Positions 36,771 to 46,688 of a DNA stretch of 64,000 nt are shown piece by piece. The notes beneath the pieces are model-generated. The model did no database searches, had not been told where the DNA came from, and saw only the letters and a list, made by a program, of their open reading frames with translations. A program made the position numbers and the translations under genes. The stretch covers positions 62,001,028 to 62,065,027 of the forward strand of contig OY776129.1 in the NCBI GenBank assembly GCA_963675135.1, read 5' to 3'. This DNA comes from Galeopsis tetrahit (Eukaryota; Streptophyta; Magnoliopsida; Lamiales; Lamiaceae). Numbering within the stretch: the first letter of the stretch is position 1; the number at the start of each line of letters is the position of its first letter.

Positions 36771-37438
36771 TAGAAGTGTGCCAAAAAAACCGGACCGGAA
36801 TCGGTTCGACTGGTTAGTTTCCGATCCGGTCTCCGGTCCATTGAATTTTAAGATTCCGTATTTTCTATCTGGTCCGGGTTAAGACCGGAATTTACCGGTC
36901 CGGACCGAATTTGACCGGATTTTTTTTTATTTATATTCTTTATATTTTTCTAATAATACAACCTTAATTATTATAAATTAAATAAAATTAGGATGGCTAA
37001 TTTGAAAATTTTGAAAACATTTCTTTCATTATGCTTAGAATCAAATAATTGGTGAGGATGTGAAGTAAAAGTGTTTAGATTTATTATATTAATTTTTCAA
37101 GTATATAATTGAACAAAAATAATCAATTTACTGTTAGTGCCAAAATACCATTAATAATATTGTAAATAAAATTCACATTGGTTGAAATTGATCTCAAATG
37201 AAGAACTAACACAAATTTTCACACACAAATTCATCGTTCTTGTTCTTTCTTCAAGAAACTTAAAAAAACTTGGAAAAAAATATTTGAAAAAAAAATTAAA
37301 AACCGGTTCGAACCAGTCCAAACCCGGATCAGACCGAAAAATTCCGATCCGATCTTCGGTCCGAACATTTATGTAGATTCCGATCCCGGTCCAAATCAAT
37401 TTCGTTCCGATCCGATTTTGAATCGATGCACACCCCTA
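36771..37438. mobile_element. hAT-superfamily non-autonomous element
   Basis: 668 bp with termini TAGAAGTGTGCCA and, inverted, TAGGGGTGTGCATCG, flanked by a perfect 8-bp duplication CTTAGGTG (36763-36770 and 37439-37446). Subterminal regions carry many CCGGACCGGAAT / GATCCGGTCTCCGG strings, forming imperfect hairpins. No transposase. Confidence 0.88.
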
Positions 37439-37583
37439 CTTAGGTGTATTTTAGACTTTTAGTTCAAGTATTTTTTATTTTTATTTTTTCAATTTACTTC
37501 TTAGCTAAGCTGTTCAATTTAAGTCTTGTGGAATAAATTGAGAATTCCGAGGAAATATCCAATGCATGTCCTTTAAATTCTAA

Positions 37584-37849
37584 GGGTATGTTTGTTTTGG
37601 GATTATGTAGGATGGTGGAAATTTTGGATGGAGAAATCCTGATAAATAGTAATTGTGTGTGTTTGTTTTGAGATTTTGAGTAGGATGAGATGTAACTTTA
37701 TGTCAAATCAAATTGTGTAAGAGTGGTTGGATGGGATGTAATAGTAGGATGTATAAGTATTTTTAGGGATGAGTGTAGTTGGATGGGAAAATCCGGATGT
37801 GAAATCCCGAAGTAGATCCGGACGGGTGAGTCCCAAAACAAACATGCCC
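37584..37849. mobile_element. Tourist-like (PIF/Harbinger) MITE, complete
   Basis: 266 bp, termini GGGTATGTTTGTTTTGGGA and, inverted, GGGCATGTTTGTTTTGGGA, flanked by TAA at both ends. A 3-bp TWA duplication and this size are the signs of Tourist-like MITEs moved by Harbinger transposases. The best-preserved family member in the window. Confidence 0.88.
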
Positions 37850-37983
37850 TAAATGTCCAATTTAAAATATGTAAATTAAAAATTCTAAATTTCTAAAAAA
37901 AAATTGAAAATTCTACAATATTAAAAATCTGAAAATGTTTAAAGATAAATACTCGTGTGTACTATGTAACTTGTTCTTATTTA

Positions 37984-38269
37984 ATACTCCCTCTGTCCCT
38001 GAGTAGGTTTTCCACTTCTTTTTGTTGTTTTGATTAAGAAATATTATAAAATAATAGATAAAATATAAGTGATGTGATGGTGAGAGAGAAAATAATAGAT
38101 GAGTATGAGATAAAGTAGAATTAAATACGGAGTAATAGATAAAGTATAAGTGATGTGATTGAGAGAAAGAAAATCATATGTAAAAAATGGAAAAAAATGA
38201 AATGAGAAACTTATTGTGGGACATCCATAGAAGGAAAGTGGGAAACTTATAGTGGGACAGAGGGAGTAC
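37984..38269. mobile_element. Stowaway-like MITE
   Basis: Starts TACTCCCTCTGTCCCTGAG, ends TATAGTGGGACAGAGGGAGTA. Clear inverted termini with TA flanks. Confidence 0.85.
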
Positions 38270-38470
38270 AATTTTCTAAATTAGTGAATATTACTCATGA
38301 GTTACAGTATAATACTTTGTATTAGTTTAAATAGAGTATAGTATTAATTTAAATACAATATAATATTAGCTCACATATTGTATAGTATTAGTTCAAATAT
38401 AAAATACACAAAAGTGCAGCCCATGTTTAAATTAAAAATAAAGGTTCTAAAAATTTCATTAAAAATAAAA

Positions 38471-39918
38471 GGGTTAATTCTAAATAAATACATCACCTTA
38501 AGTCTCAATATCAATTTAATCACCACTTTTACGATTATTGTAAAAAATCCCAACCTTTCATCGTGTTGCAATTAGATACACATTTTTTTTCTCCGGCCAT
38601 CAATTGATGATGTGGTTTGCCGGAGCTTGCCACGTCAAATTACACATATTTTTTTTTCCACATCAGATTATATTTTATATAAATAAAAATAAAACTTCCG
38701 CTCTTCTGCGTCTTTTTCAAACTCAATCAGGTTCTTCTTCTCCCCTTCTCAAAATCAATAGAGTTCTTCTTCTGCGTCTTTCTCACCTCTCAAACTCAAT
38801 CAAGTTCGGGAACTACAATATAATGTGTTTAACACTAATGATTACTGCAACAAAAATATTTTAGAAAATATTCTGAAAAAATATATTTAGCATATAAAAG
38901 TCATAGTTAGACCGTCTAATGCACAAAACATTTACAATTGTAGGATATAAGTATCAAGTCACTTCCACTACCCCTCCTTCCACCTCTTATTCTACCCCTC
39001 ACTAAATTGTCACGGCTTCACCTCCTCTTCAGCAACCAGGCGCCTGAAACTCTTATTCTACCCCTCACTAAATTGTCGCGGCTTCACCTCCTCTTCAGCA
39101 ACTAGGCGCCTGAAAGAATGTATATAACAATACATTATAAGAAATATACAAATATTTAATAAAATAAGAAACTTACCCTATAACAATACAATTATAAGAA
39201 ATATACAAATATTTAATAAAATAAGAAACTTACCCTCATATAATAGTGCAAAGGCTTCGCAAATCAATACACTGGTTTGCCATTTTTCTTCAAACGTGAC
39301 AAACATATAACATGATATTTTTTTTGAAAGAAATAACATGACATTTTAAATCACTATATATGTGTAAAAAAAATCAATATAAATGACCATAAACACAATC
39401 TTACATGCAATTTCTCTGGTCTTTTGAAGTCTTTTTTGGTTGTGGCCCACTACATTACATACAGAGCAAATTATTTGTATCCCATGTCTTGCCAATTTTG
39501 TAGAATTTCTAGAATTTTCCTCAGATGTTTGACCTAGTGTACTACCTAGAATTTTTTTCTGTAGAATTTTTTTCTATGATTTTAATTTTTAGAGTTAGAA
39601 GAGAAGAACTTGGAGTTTGAGCGGTGAGAAAGACGTAGAAGAAGAGTTTGAGAAGTTGAGAAAGAAGAAGAAGCAGAAGTTTTATTTTTATTTATATAAA
39701 ATTTAATCTGATTTGGAAAATAAAAAAAAAATAAAAAAGAATATATGTAATCTGACGTGGCAAACTCCAACAAACCACATCATCCATTGTTGGCCGGAGA
39801 AAAAAATGTGTATCTAATTGCAACACGATGAAAGGTTGAGATTTTTTACAATAATCGTAAAAGTCGTGATTAAATTGATATGGAGACTAAAGGTGGTGTA
39901 TTTATTTAAAATTAACCC
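38471..39918. mobile_element. Mutator-like element with long terminal inverted repeats
   Basis: 1,448 bp. The left end GGGTTAATTCTAAATAAATA and the right end (inverted GGGTTAATTTTAAATAAATA) begin inverted repeats of roughly 350 bp that include CTCCGGCCATCAAT, CTTGCCACGTCA and AAGTCTCAATATCAATTTA. Flanked by the 9-bp duplication AAAATAAAA (38462-38470 and 39919-39927), as expected for Mutator. The flank is low-complexity, so this duplication is weaker evidence than the repeats. The interior has two tandem pairs: a ~65-bp unit (CGGCTTCACCTCCTCTTCAG, at about 38985-39113) and a ~56-bp unit (AATATTTAATAAAATAAGAA, at about 39124-39234). No transposase. Confidence 0.82.
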
Positions 39919-39927
39919 AAAATAAAA

Positions 39928-40630
39928 AAATGTGTGGATTAAAAGTTCTAAAATTTAATAAAAATCATTAATATCTAATTAAAACCTCACATAGTTCTGA
40001 CCTTCTATCATTAAAGTTTTGTTAGAGAGCTGGAAAACTTTAGCTCCTAGGTGTATTTTTCAATAAGGTAAATATTTATGTGTACTATTTACATGTATAT
40101 AACTGGTACACATTTGATTCAATTTTTTTTAAATGAGTGAACGTTATCTTAGTTATGGTAAATACAGGAGTATTAGTTTAAATAGTGTATAATATTAGTT
40201 CAAATACATTATAGTATTAACTCAATGTATATTATTAATTCAAATCCCACTATATACTAATAGAGAGTTTAAATTGTTTAGGTGTCATCTCCTCATTCAT
40301 TTGGGTCATGTGTCATCTCCTCATTCATTTTGCTTATGTGTCATCTCCCCCTTCATTCCACGTGTCAATATTACAATGAATTGCATATTTACTTTTAAAA
40401 AAATTTGAAAAGTTGGACTATCACAATACTAAATATAAGCAAATATTTAATTATATTATACTAATTGCCTAAAAACGAGATTCCATTTTTATATTTTTTT
40501 TACCTAAAATATACTCCATATCCATCTCAATAAAATAAAATTAGAAATATCTAATTTTTATTATTATATGTTAATTCAATAAATTATTATACTTATATTA
40601 TAAATACTAGAATTACAAAAAATAAAGTTT
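39928..40630. other. Intergenic; no gene seen
   Basis: AT-rich. A short GTGTCATCTCCTCATTCATTT repeat (three times, about 40280-40360) is the only pattern seen. Confidence 0.5.
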
Positions 40631-40961
40631 ATACTCTCTCCGTTTTTTAATAAGTGTCACTTTGACTTTTTAACTAATTTTAAAATAAGTGTCATTCTAT
40701 GGACTTTTCTTTAATTTTGACTATTTTATCCTTATTCATTTACCATAAATATTTTTCATTAATAAATTCCACAAAAATTGTTTATACCAAAATTAATTTG
40801 ATTTATGAATACTAGCTACATTCTTAACTACATTCTTTATCAAACAAAATTTATATACTAAAATTAGTTATAATTAATGAAGGGTGATATCGTCCACAAT
40901 TTATAATCTTAATTTATTGAAAAAAGCTAAAATGACACTTATTAAAAGATGGAGGAAGTAT
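40631..40961. mobile_element. Stowaway-like MITE
   Basis: Starts TACTCTCTCCGTTTTTTAAT and ends ATTAAAAGATGGAGGAAGTA, with inner matching AAGTGTCA/TGACACTT. Confidence 0.8.
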
Positions 40962-41159
40962 AAATTACTCCTATTATTTATAATTGTTTTAAAATACGAA
41001 TTATACTCTTTATATTTACAAAACATAGTCTCATTAAAATATATATATATATTTAAATATATAAAGTAAGAGTATTGACGGTATTGTAAGGTATTACAGA
41101 TAAAATGATTATTTATAAATAAAATTGAATTGCAATTTGAGTAATTAAATGGTGGTGAG

Positions 41160-42305
41160 GATAAATTGATCTTTACCATAAAGGGAAATTCGCATATGCA
41201 CACGGTGCACCTGCACACATTTTTTTTCTTTCTCTTTCTCCTCCCTTTTTCTTCTCATTTCTTCAATGGCGGACTGCTATCACTCCACCCAAACCGAAAA
41301 CCACTCCCAACCCAAATCAGAAGCGTCGAAGTATTGTCACGCAGACTTCCCCAAATATTTCACCCAGCATTTCTATTTCTCGACGGATTCCAGCTTCTTC
41401 GGCGTCTTCTCCGACCGAAATCCGTGTTATTTTAACATCGACGTAATGGTAATAGATTTGGCTAAATGACGACGGTTCGGCTTCAGACGACGCATTGAAC
41501 GATGGATGGAGATACAAAAGACAAGCGTGAGCCGGATCTACGAGCTCGGGTCGTTGTCGTCGTTCCTGCTGGTGATCGTCAGACTTTATTATCATCTTCA
41601 TGCTTTTTCATTTGCTTTTTACTCTCCTTTGCCCCCTCCATTAAATTTTTCTTTATTTTTTGCTCTGGTATGCAGCCATAGATTTCTCTCTGTAAAGTTG
41701 CAGTAAAAGTAAAAATGTATGGTGTATGGAGGCGGTGATAAGATAGTACTGAAAAGTGTAATTATTATTAGTGAAAAGTGGTAATTTGTAATACTGAAAA
41801 GTGATAATTTGTTTAGTGAAAAGTGGTAACTATTATTATTAAAAAGTGGTAATTTTGTCATTGAAAAGTGGTAACTATTATTATTGAAAAGTGATAATTT
41901 TATTAATGAAAAATGTGGTAATTTTATTAATGAAAAATGTGGTAATTTTATTAATGAAAAATGTTGTTCTTTCTTATTGAAAAGTGGTAATTATTTTACT
42001 TTTTAGTGTAATTGTTTCTTAATGAAAAGTGGTAATTTTGTTAATGAAAAAAATGTAATTTTGTAATGAAAAATGTGGTTTTTTCTTATTGAAAAGTAGT
42101 AATTATTTTTACTGAAAAGTGTTAATATTTTTACTGAAAAGTGTAATTATTTCTTACTAAAAAGTGATAATTTTATTACTGAAAAGTCGTAACTATTATT
42201 ATTGAGAGGAAGTTAATTAGTTGTATATTTTCGCATTTATTAATACATATAGAATTGACATGTGCATTAGCGTGCACGGTGCACATTATGCACAGGAGAC
42301 CAACT
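41160..42305. other. Unassigned repeat-bounded unit with a short ORF and a minisatellite
   Basis: Both edges carry a GCAC-rich palindromic string (CACACGGTGCACCTGCACAC at 41197-41216 and GCGTGCACGGTGCACATTAT at 42269-42288). Between them lie a G/C-balanced open stretch (41266-41469, plus, beginning MADCYHSTQTENHSQP, 67 codons, no domain recognised) and a minisatellite. This could be a TE with a captured gene piece. Confidence 0.4.
41745..42215. repeat. GAAAAGTGGTAATTTT minisatellite
   Basis: Roughly fifteen degenerate units of TGAAAAGTGGTAATTTTATTA, spacing ~20-40 bp, with variants GAAAAATGTGGT and GAAAAGTGATAAT. Confidence 0.8.
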
Positions 42306-43522
42306 CTACTATAAAATGTATTTTATGGATGGACAAATGAGACTAGATTTTATGAATTGAAAAAGTATAAAGTATATAATATGAATATTAATTTTATATT
42401 AAATAGAAAGTTACATGTATATTACACAATAATACAACTCTCGAATAAATAATCTTTTGCAATTTCATGTTAAGTTTTCAGTCATTTTTCAAATTTTTAT
42501 TTTTTTTAATACCAATACCTAATATCGGCAATATCAAAGTTGCAATATTCATATTTTTATCCTTGACAATGTTGGAACTTGGAACCTCGCACAGAAACTG
42601 TGAACTCAGGTGCGTGATGTATTTTCGTACCTTTTGTGGCTGTGATAGGGATTTTGACTCGAATCATAAATGCCGAATCTCGATTGGAGTCATACTTTGT
42701 TCTCTTTGAATTCTAAAGAGAAGATTCCAGAACATCTGAAAGTTTCTGATTCCTTACAAACTGCCAGTTTCGATTTTCAATTTGAGGTATTGGAGTGCAA
42801 CTAAATGATCGAACGATGTGGAAAAGCGATAAAGTTAGATTCTCTTATTTTTCAGTTGTAGGGACTCACCGTATAGGCAGGCGAAGCGATCAAATGGTAA
42901 GATTATATCTAAATTTGTGCTATTATTTGATTTTTTTTTCTTTTCTCTTTAATCTTACTGAGCGTCTATATATATTATCCATCTTTTTCTTCTGCTTTTT
43001 GGGGGTGGGGAGTAGGGATGTTGGGTGTTTGGGTTGTTTGCATTACACTTGTGCACCGTATGGAGTTGAAAGTTGATGTCAATGTTCTTTTGATTCACTT
43101 GATTTGAATGGATCTTGTGATTTTTGAATAATTCAAGATATTGACTGAACCTTTAATAAGTGAACTATTTCATGGTGGGAATAAATTTACTGGTGATCCT
43201 TGTAATAGTTCAAATGTTAAATTGTTATGTATAGACTAGTGATGTATCCTACCTTGTGATGTGAGAGGAGAGAGTTTGTTTCTCTGGATCTTTCAACTGC
43301 AAATAATAGGTTGCATAACAATATATCATTTAATTCTATAAGGTTAGTGGTTGGAGCTTTAATTTGAGATCCTTTAGCGATGAATCCTGCATCTGTGTGC
43401 TAGTTTGTTGTGTCTTCTACGATGAGGATATTCACCTGCAATGAGTGTGATTAATCATGTTTTAGTTTGATATAAGTCTGTGATGTGATTGATGATTGAG
43501 ATATACTTCTCCTGCCTTTCTA
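42306..43522. other. Intergenic, possibly intron/5' part of the pseudogene to the right
   Basis: No certain coding block. The segment 42795-42900 is open with a possible donor at its end (AAATG|GTAAGATT), compatible with an upstream exon of the broken gene at 43523. The link is weak. Confidence 0.35.
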
Positions 43523-44162
43523 GGACAAAGGACTTTGGATTCCAAAGGGCGGTGGAAATTTGAGCGATGGAGATGCACTTTTTGATAACTCAACTAGGTT
43601 GGAACCTAAGCGTGCTCACCAATGGTTCTTAGATGTTTCAGAGCCAGGTTTATTTCCTAACAAAAATCAAGCTGTTGAGACTTCAACGGGCCAGCTAGAA
43701 ACCGGGATTGTGATTCCAAGCTCACTTGGGAAATTGCTTCCTGATTTAAGTCAGTGCTGATTCTGCCGAACCAATTCATTGTTCAGTTATATGCCCATTT
43801 CTGGAATTAATGATTTGATTGAGAAGAAAAAAGTTCCTTGTGAACAGTTTGAGAATGATTATTCCGTTGGTTTGTTGACTACATATGCTCTGGAAGACAG
43901 GCAAACAAGAGTAAATTATGGTGTACTTAGAAAAACTAAAGTTAATCAGGTTAAGGACCCTGGAATTGTTTGCATGCATCTATGGGGATTTCCGTGGAGC
44001 AGACACTTAGTAAATGGTGAATCTATGGGATCGTTTGATGGATATCAAGATGAATGCGTAATGGAAGCTTGGCTTGGCCTATTAGTTGATTTAACTTATT
44101 GTATGAAGGATCATCAGCTCAAAGCACATAAATGCCTAGCAAAAAGGAGGTGGATGTGCTAA
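43523..44162 (+). pseudogene. Fragment of a conserved plant gene of unknown function
   Basis: After an acceptor CTTTCTAG the frame reads DKGLWIPKGGGNLSDGDALF, then NSTRLEPKRAHQWFLD and LFPNKNQAVE, then hits a stop at 43758-43760. A second open block (43779-44162) contains YALEDRQTRVNYGVLRKTKV and NQVKDPG in another frame. Both blocks resemble consecutive parts of a widespread plant nuclear protein that carries W-FPNKKQAVE and LEDPRSGVNYGGIRKVKV-type motifs; the resemblance is from memory. Frame change, stop and abrupt loss of similarity before the repeat array at 44250 mark it as a broken copy. Confidence 0.5.
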
Positions 44163-44332
44163 GTCAGAGACGAAAAAAGCACAAAACAGCTTCCTGTCCA
44201 ATGTAAGGAGTTTGATAGTAAGGTAACTTTCTCAATTTGTGTATTTTCTTCGTTTTTTATTATAGTCCACCAAAAGTAATACATTTTATTTCAATTTTAC
44301 TTTTAAAGAAAAGATTAATTTGTCATGCCTAA

Positions 44333-44630
44333 GGGGATGTTTGATTTGGGATTCACCCAACTGGACGTAGGATGTTACATCTCCCCTCTTGTTCTAGTTT
44401 TTTAGGATTTAAAATCCAAATTTCACCATTCAACTACATCTACCCCTAAAAATACCTATAAGTCCTATTATTACATCACTCACTCTTACACATTTGACGT
44501 AAAGTTACATCCTATCCTACTCAAAATCTCAAAACAAACACACACAATCATTATCCATTAGGATTTTGAAATCTAGGATTTTCCCATGCAAATTTCCACC
44601 ATCCTGCATAATCACAAATCAAACATTTCT
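44333..44630 (-). mobile_element. Tourist-like MITE, inverted copy
   Basis: Termini GGGGATGTTTGATTTGGGA and, inverted, near-match ending AATCAAACATTTC, flanked by TAA. The interior is the reverse complement of the family at 37584 (ACTCAAAATCTCAAAACAAA, ATTTCCACCATCCTGCATAA). Confidence 0.82.
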
Positions 44631-44945
44631 TAAATGATTTCATCGTAAGGATATTCAAGAATGGGTAGGTGTCTAAGCCTATTTGACAAATTTCTTTTTT
44701 AAGGAAAATGTTAATTTTGTCATGTACTAACATAGAATTGTGCAAGAATTATGCCTGAGGAATTGAGTTTTATTTAAAGTAATTCATATAGAACACGATC
44801 AATCATGGTAATATTTTACAAATAATTAATCATAAGTGGAAAATATAATTTGAATGTGAAAAATTTAACAATGAAGTCGAAGTTCGACTTTTTTCGCTAC
44901 ATTAATTTATTTATTTTTAAGTCAAATAGGTGATTTTATAAAGTA

Positions 44946-45183
44946 ATACTCCCTCCGTCCCTCTGTAATTGACACATTTGTTTTCTGCACATGTTTTAAG
45001 AAATTTAGTATTAAAATGATATTGAGTTGGTAAAAAGTGATAAGAAACATTAAGGTAGAGAAAGATAGAAAAGACAAAAAGGTAGAGAGATCGTAAAATG
45101 CTGACATTTTAGAAAATGTGTCAATTAGGTTGGGATGACAAAAATGGCAAAATGAGTCAATTACAAAGGGACGGGGGGAGAAT
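44946..45183. mobile_element. Stowaway-like MITE
   Basis: Starts TACTCCCTCCGTCCCTCTGT and ends TTACAAAGGGACGGGGGGAG. Strongly inverted termini. Confidence 0.85.
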
Positions 45184-46190
45184 ATTCTATCTCAATTCTC
45201 ATTGTAATAGAGAGAATTGATTTGTCAAGTCTGAATGATTCCATCGTATTTATATTAGAAAATGAGTAGGTCTTTAGTGAGTTTGTGTCTCGCAATTTCT
45301 TTTAAATTCGAAGTGCAACTTTTGTGGCTACACTAAGTTTGTTGTTGTTTGTTTTAAAAAGGCAAACAGGTGACATGTAAGTAATACTACAATTTATTTT
45401 AAAAAAATCTTTTAAAGAAAAGATTAATTTGCCAAGTTTGAATGTTTTTATTGAAATTATATTCAAGAATTAGTAGGTCTCTAGTGAGTCTGACCGACAC
45501 TTTTCTCTTTTAAAGAAAGTGTGAAGGGAGAATTATTAACATAGAATTTTGCAAGTATTATTCTACTTGAGGAATTGAGTTTTAGTTTCTACATGCTACA
45601 TCAAAACAACTCTTCTATTTTTATTCAAAGTAATGCAAGTTTTTTTTTTCCCCTTAAAAAGTAAAGAAATATGAATTTATTGAGTCGAACACAATACAAT
45701 CAAGGTAATATTTTAAATCTACGCAATCATATGTGGAAAATTTATAATTTGAATGTGAAAATTATATTACTATATTCAAAGTTTGACTTTTGTCGCTACA
45801 TTAATTTAAAAAAAAAAAAAAAAAGGGTAAATACTTAATCTGTAAAGTAATATAATTCATCTCAATTTTCTCTTTTAAAGAAAAGATTAATTTGTCAAGT
45901 CTTCGATTCCCTCATAATTAGTACTCCGTATTTCTTTTCAAAAAATGGCAAATAGTTGACAGTGCAACTTTTGTCGCTACATTAATATTTTTATTTAAAA
46001 CAGTAAATTGGTTAAGTGTAAGTAATACAATTTATTTCAAGTTTCACTTTAAAAAGAAGACATTGATTTGTTAAGCCTGAATGATTTCATCGTAATTATA
46101 TTCATCTGACAGGTTCAAATTTGAATGATTCTATCATAATTATATTCGAGAATGAGTAGGTCTCGACTTACTCTGTATGCAAATGATAAT

Positions 46191-46688
46191 ACTTTTACTT
46201 GAAAAGATGTTAATTCTTTATTATTTTATATGTTTTGAGAATTATTATTTTGTGAGATAATCTCCTACAGATTTTTTTGTGTTCAATATTTAAATAACTT
46301 CATAAATGCGAAAAAAAATCTAATAATGCCACCCCCACCCCCTTTTGTAACTCCTTCTATTTGTCATTGTCCAGAACCCTTGTCAGTGTAGTGCATCTAT
46401 GCTCTGCTACTGTGTGTCATAGTTATTTTCAATTTGCATGCTACAAAAACACCACACACCATTGATACTACGTATCTAACACATCTATGTTGAAGGTACT
46501 TATATGGTTTTGTACTTCCATGTCTTCTGTTCTTGCAACTTGTTCATGATCTTTTTGCGTCCATGACATTCAATCTTGGTTTATGACAAATGGGCATGAG
46601 TTATTTCTCAATTCTGACACAGTTGTTTTGATTTCTTGAAATTGAGGATTTCTAGGTTGCGATTCAATTGAATTTTCTCTCTCTATAA
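46191..46688 (+). promoter_or_regulatory. Promoter/leader of gene B, TATA box altered
   Basis: 46360-46688 aligns to the promoter of gene A (AATTTGCATGCTACAAAAAC, CATGATCTTTTTGCGTCC, GATTCAATTGAATTTTCTCT). At the TATA position the sequence is TACAAAA (46442-46448) instead of TATAAAA. Several short indels also differ. Confidence 0.6.

Larger units (their letters stand above)
44250..46190. repeat. Tandem array related to array A, with two MITE insertions (array B)
   Basis: The same unit as at 27580-29000 (AAAGAAAAGATTAATTTGTC, TGAATGATTCCATCGTATTT, GAATGAGTAGGTCTCGA) recurs about every 150-330 bases, interrupted by a Tourist-like MITE (44333-44630) and a Stowaway MITE (44946-45183). It ends about 500 bases before gene B, as array A ends before gene A. 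Confidence 0.75.
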
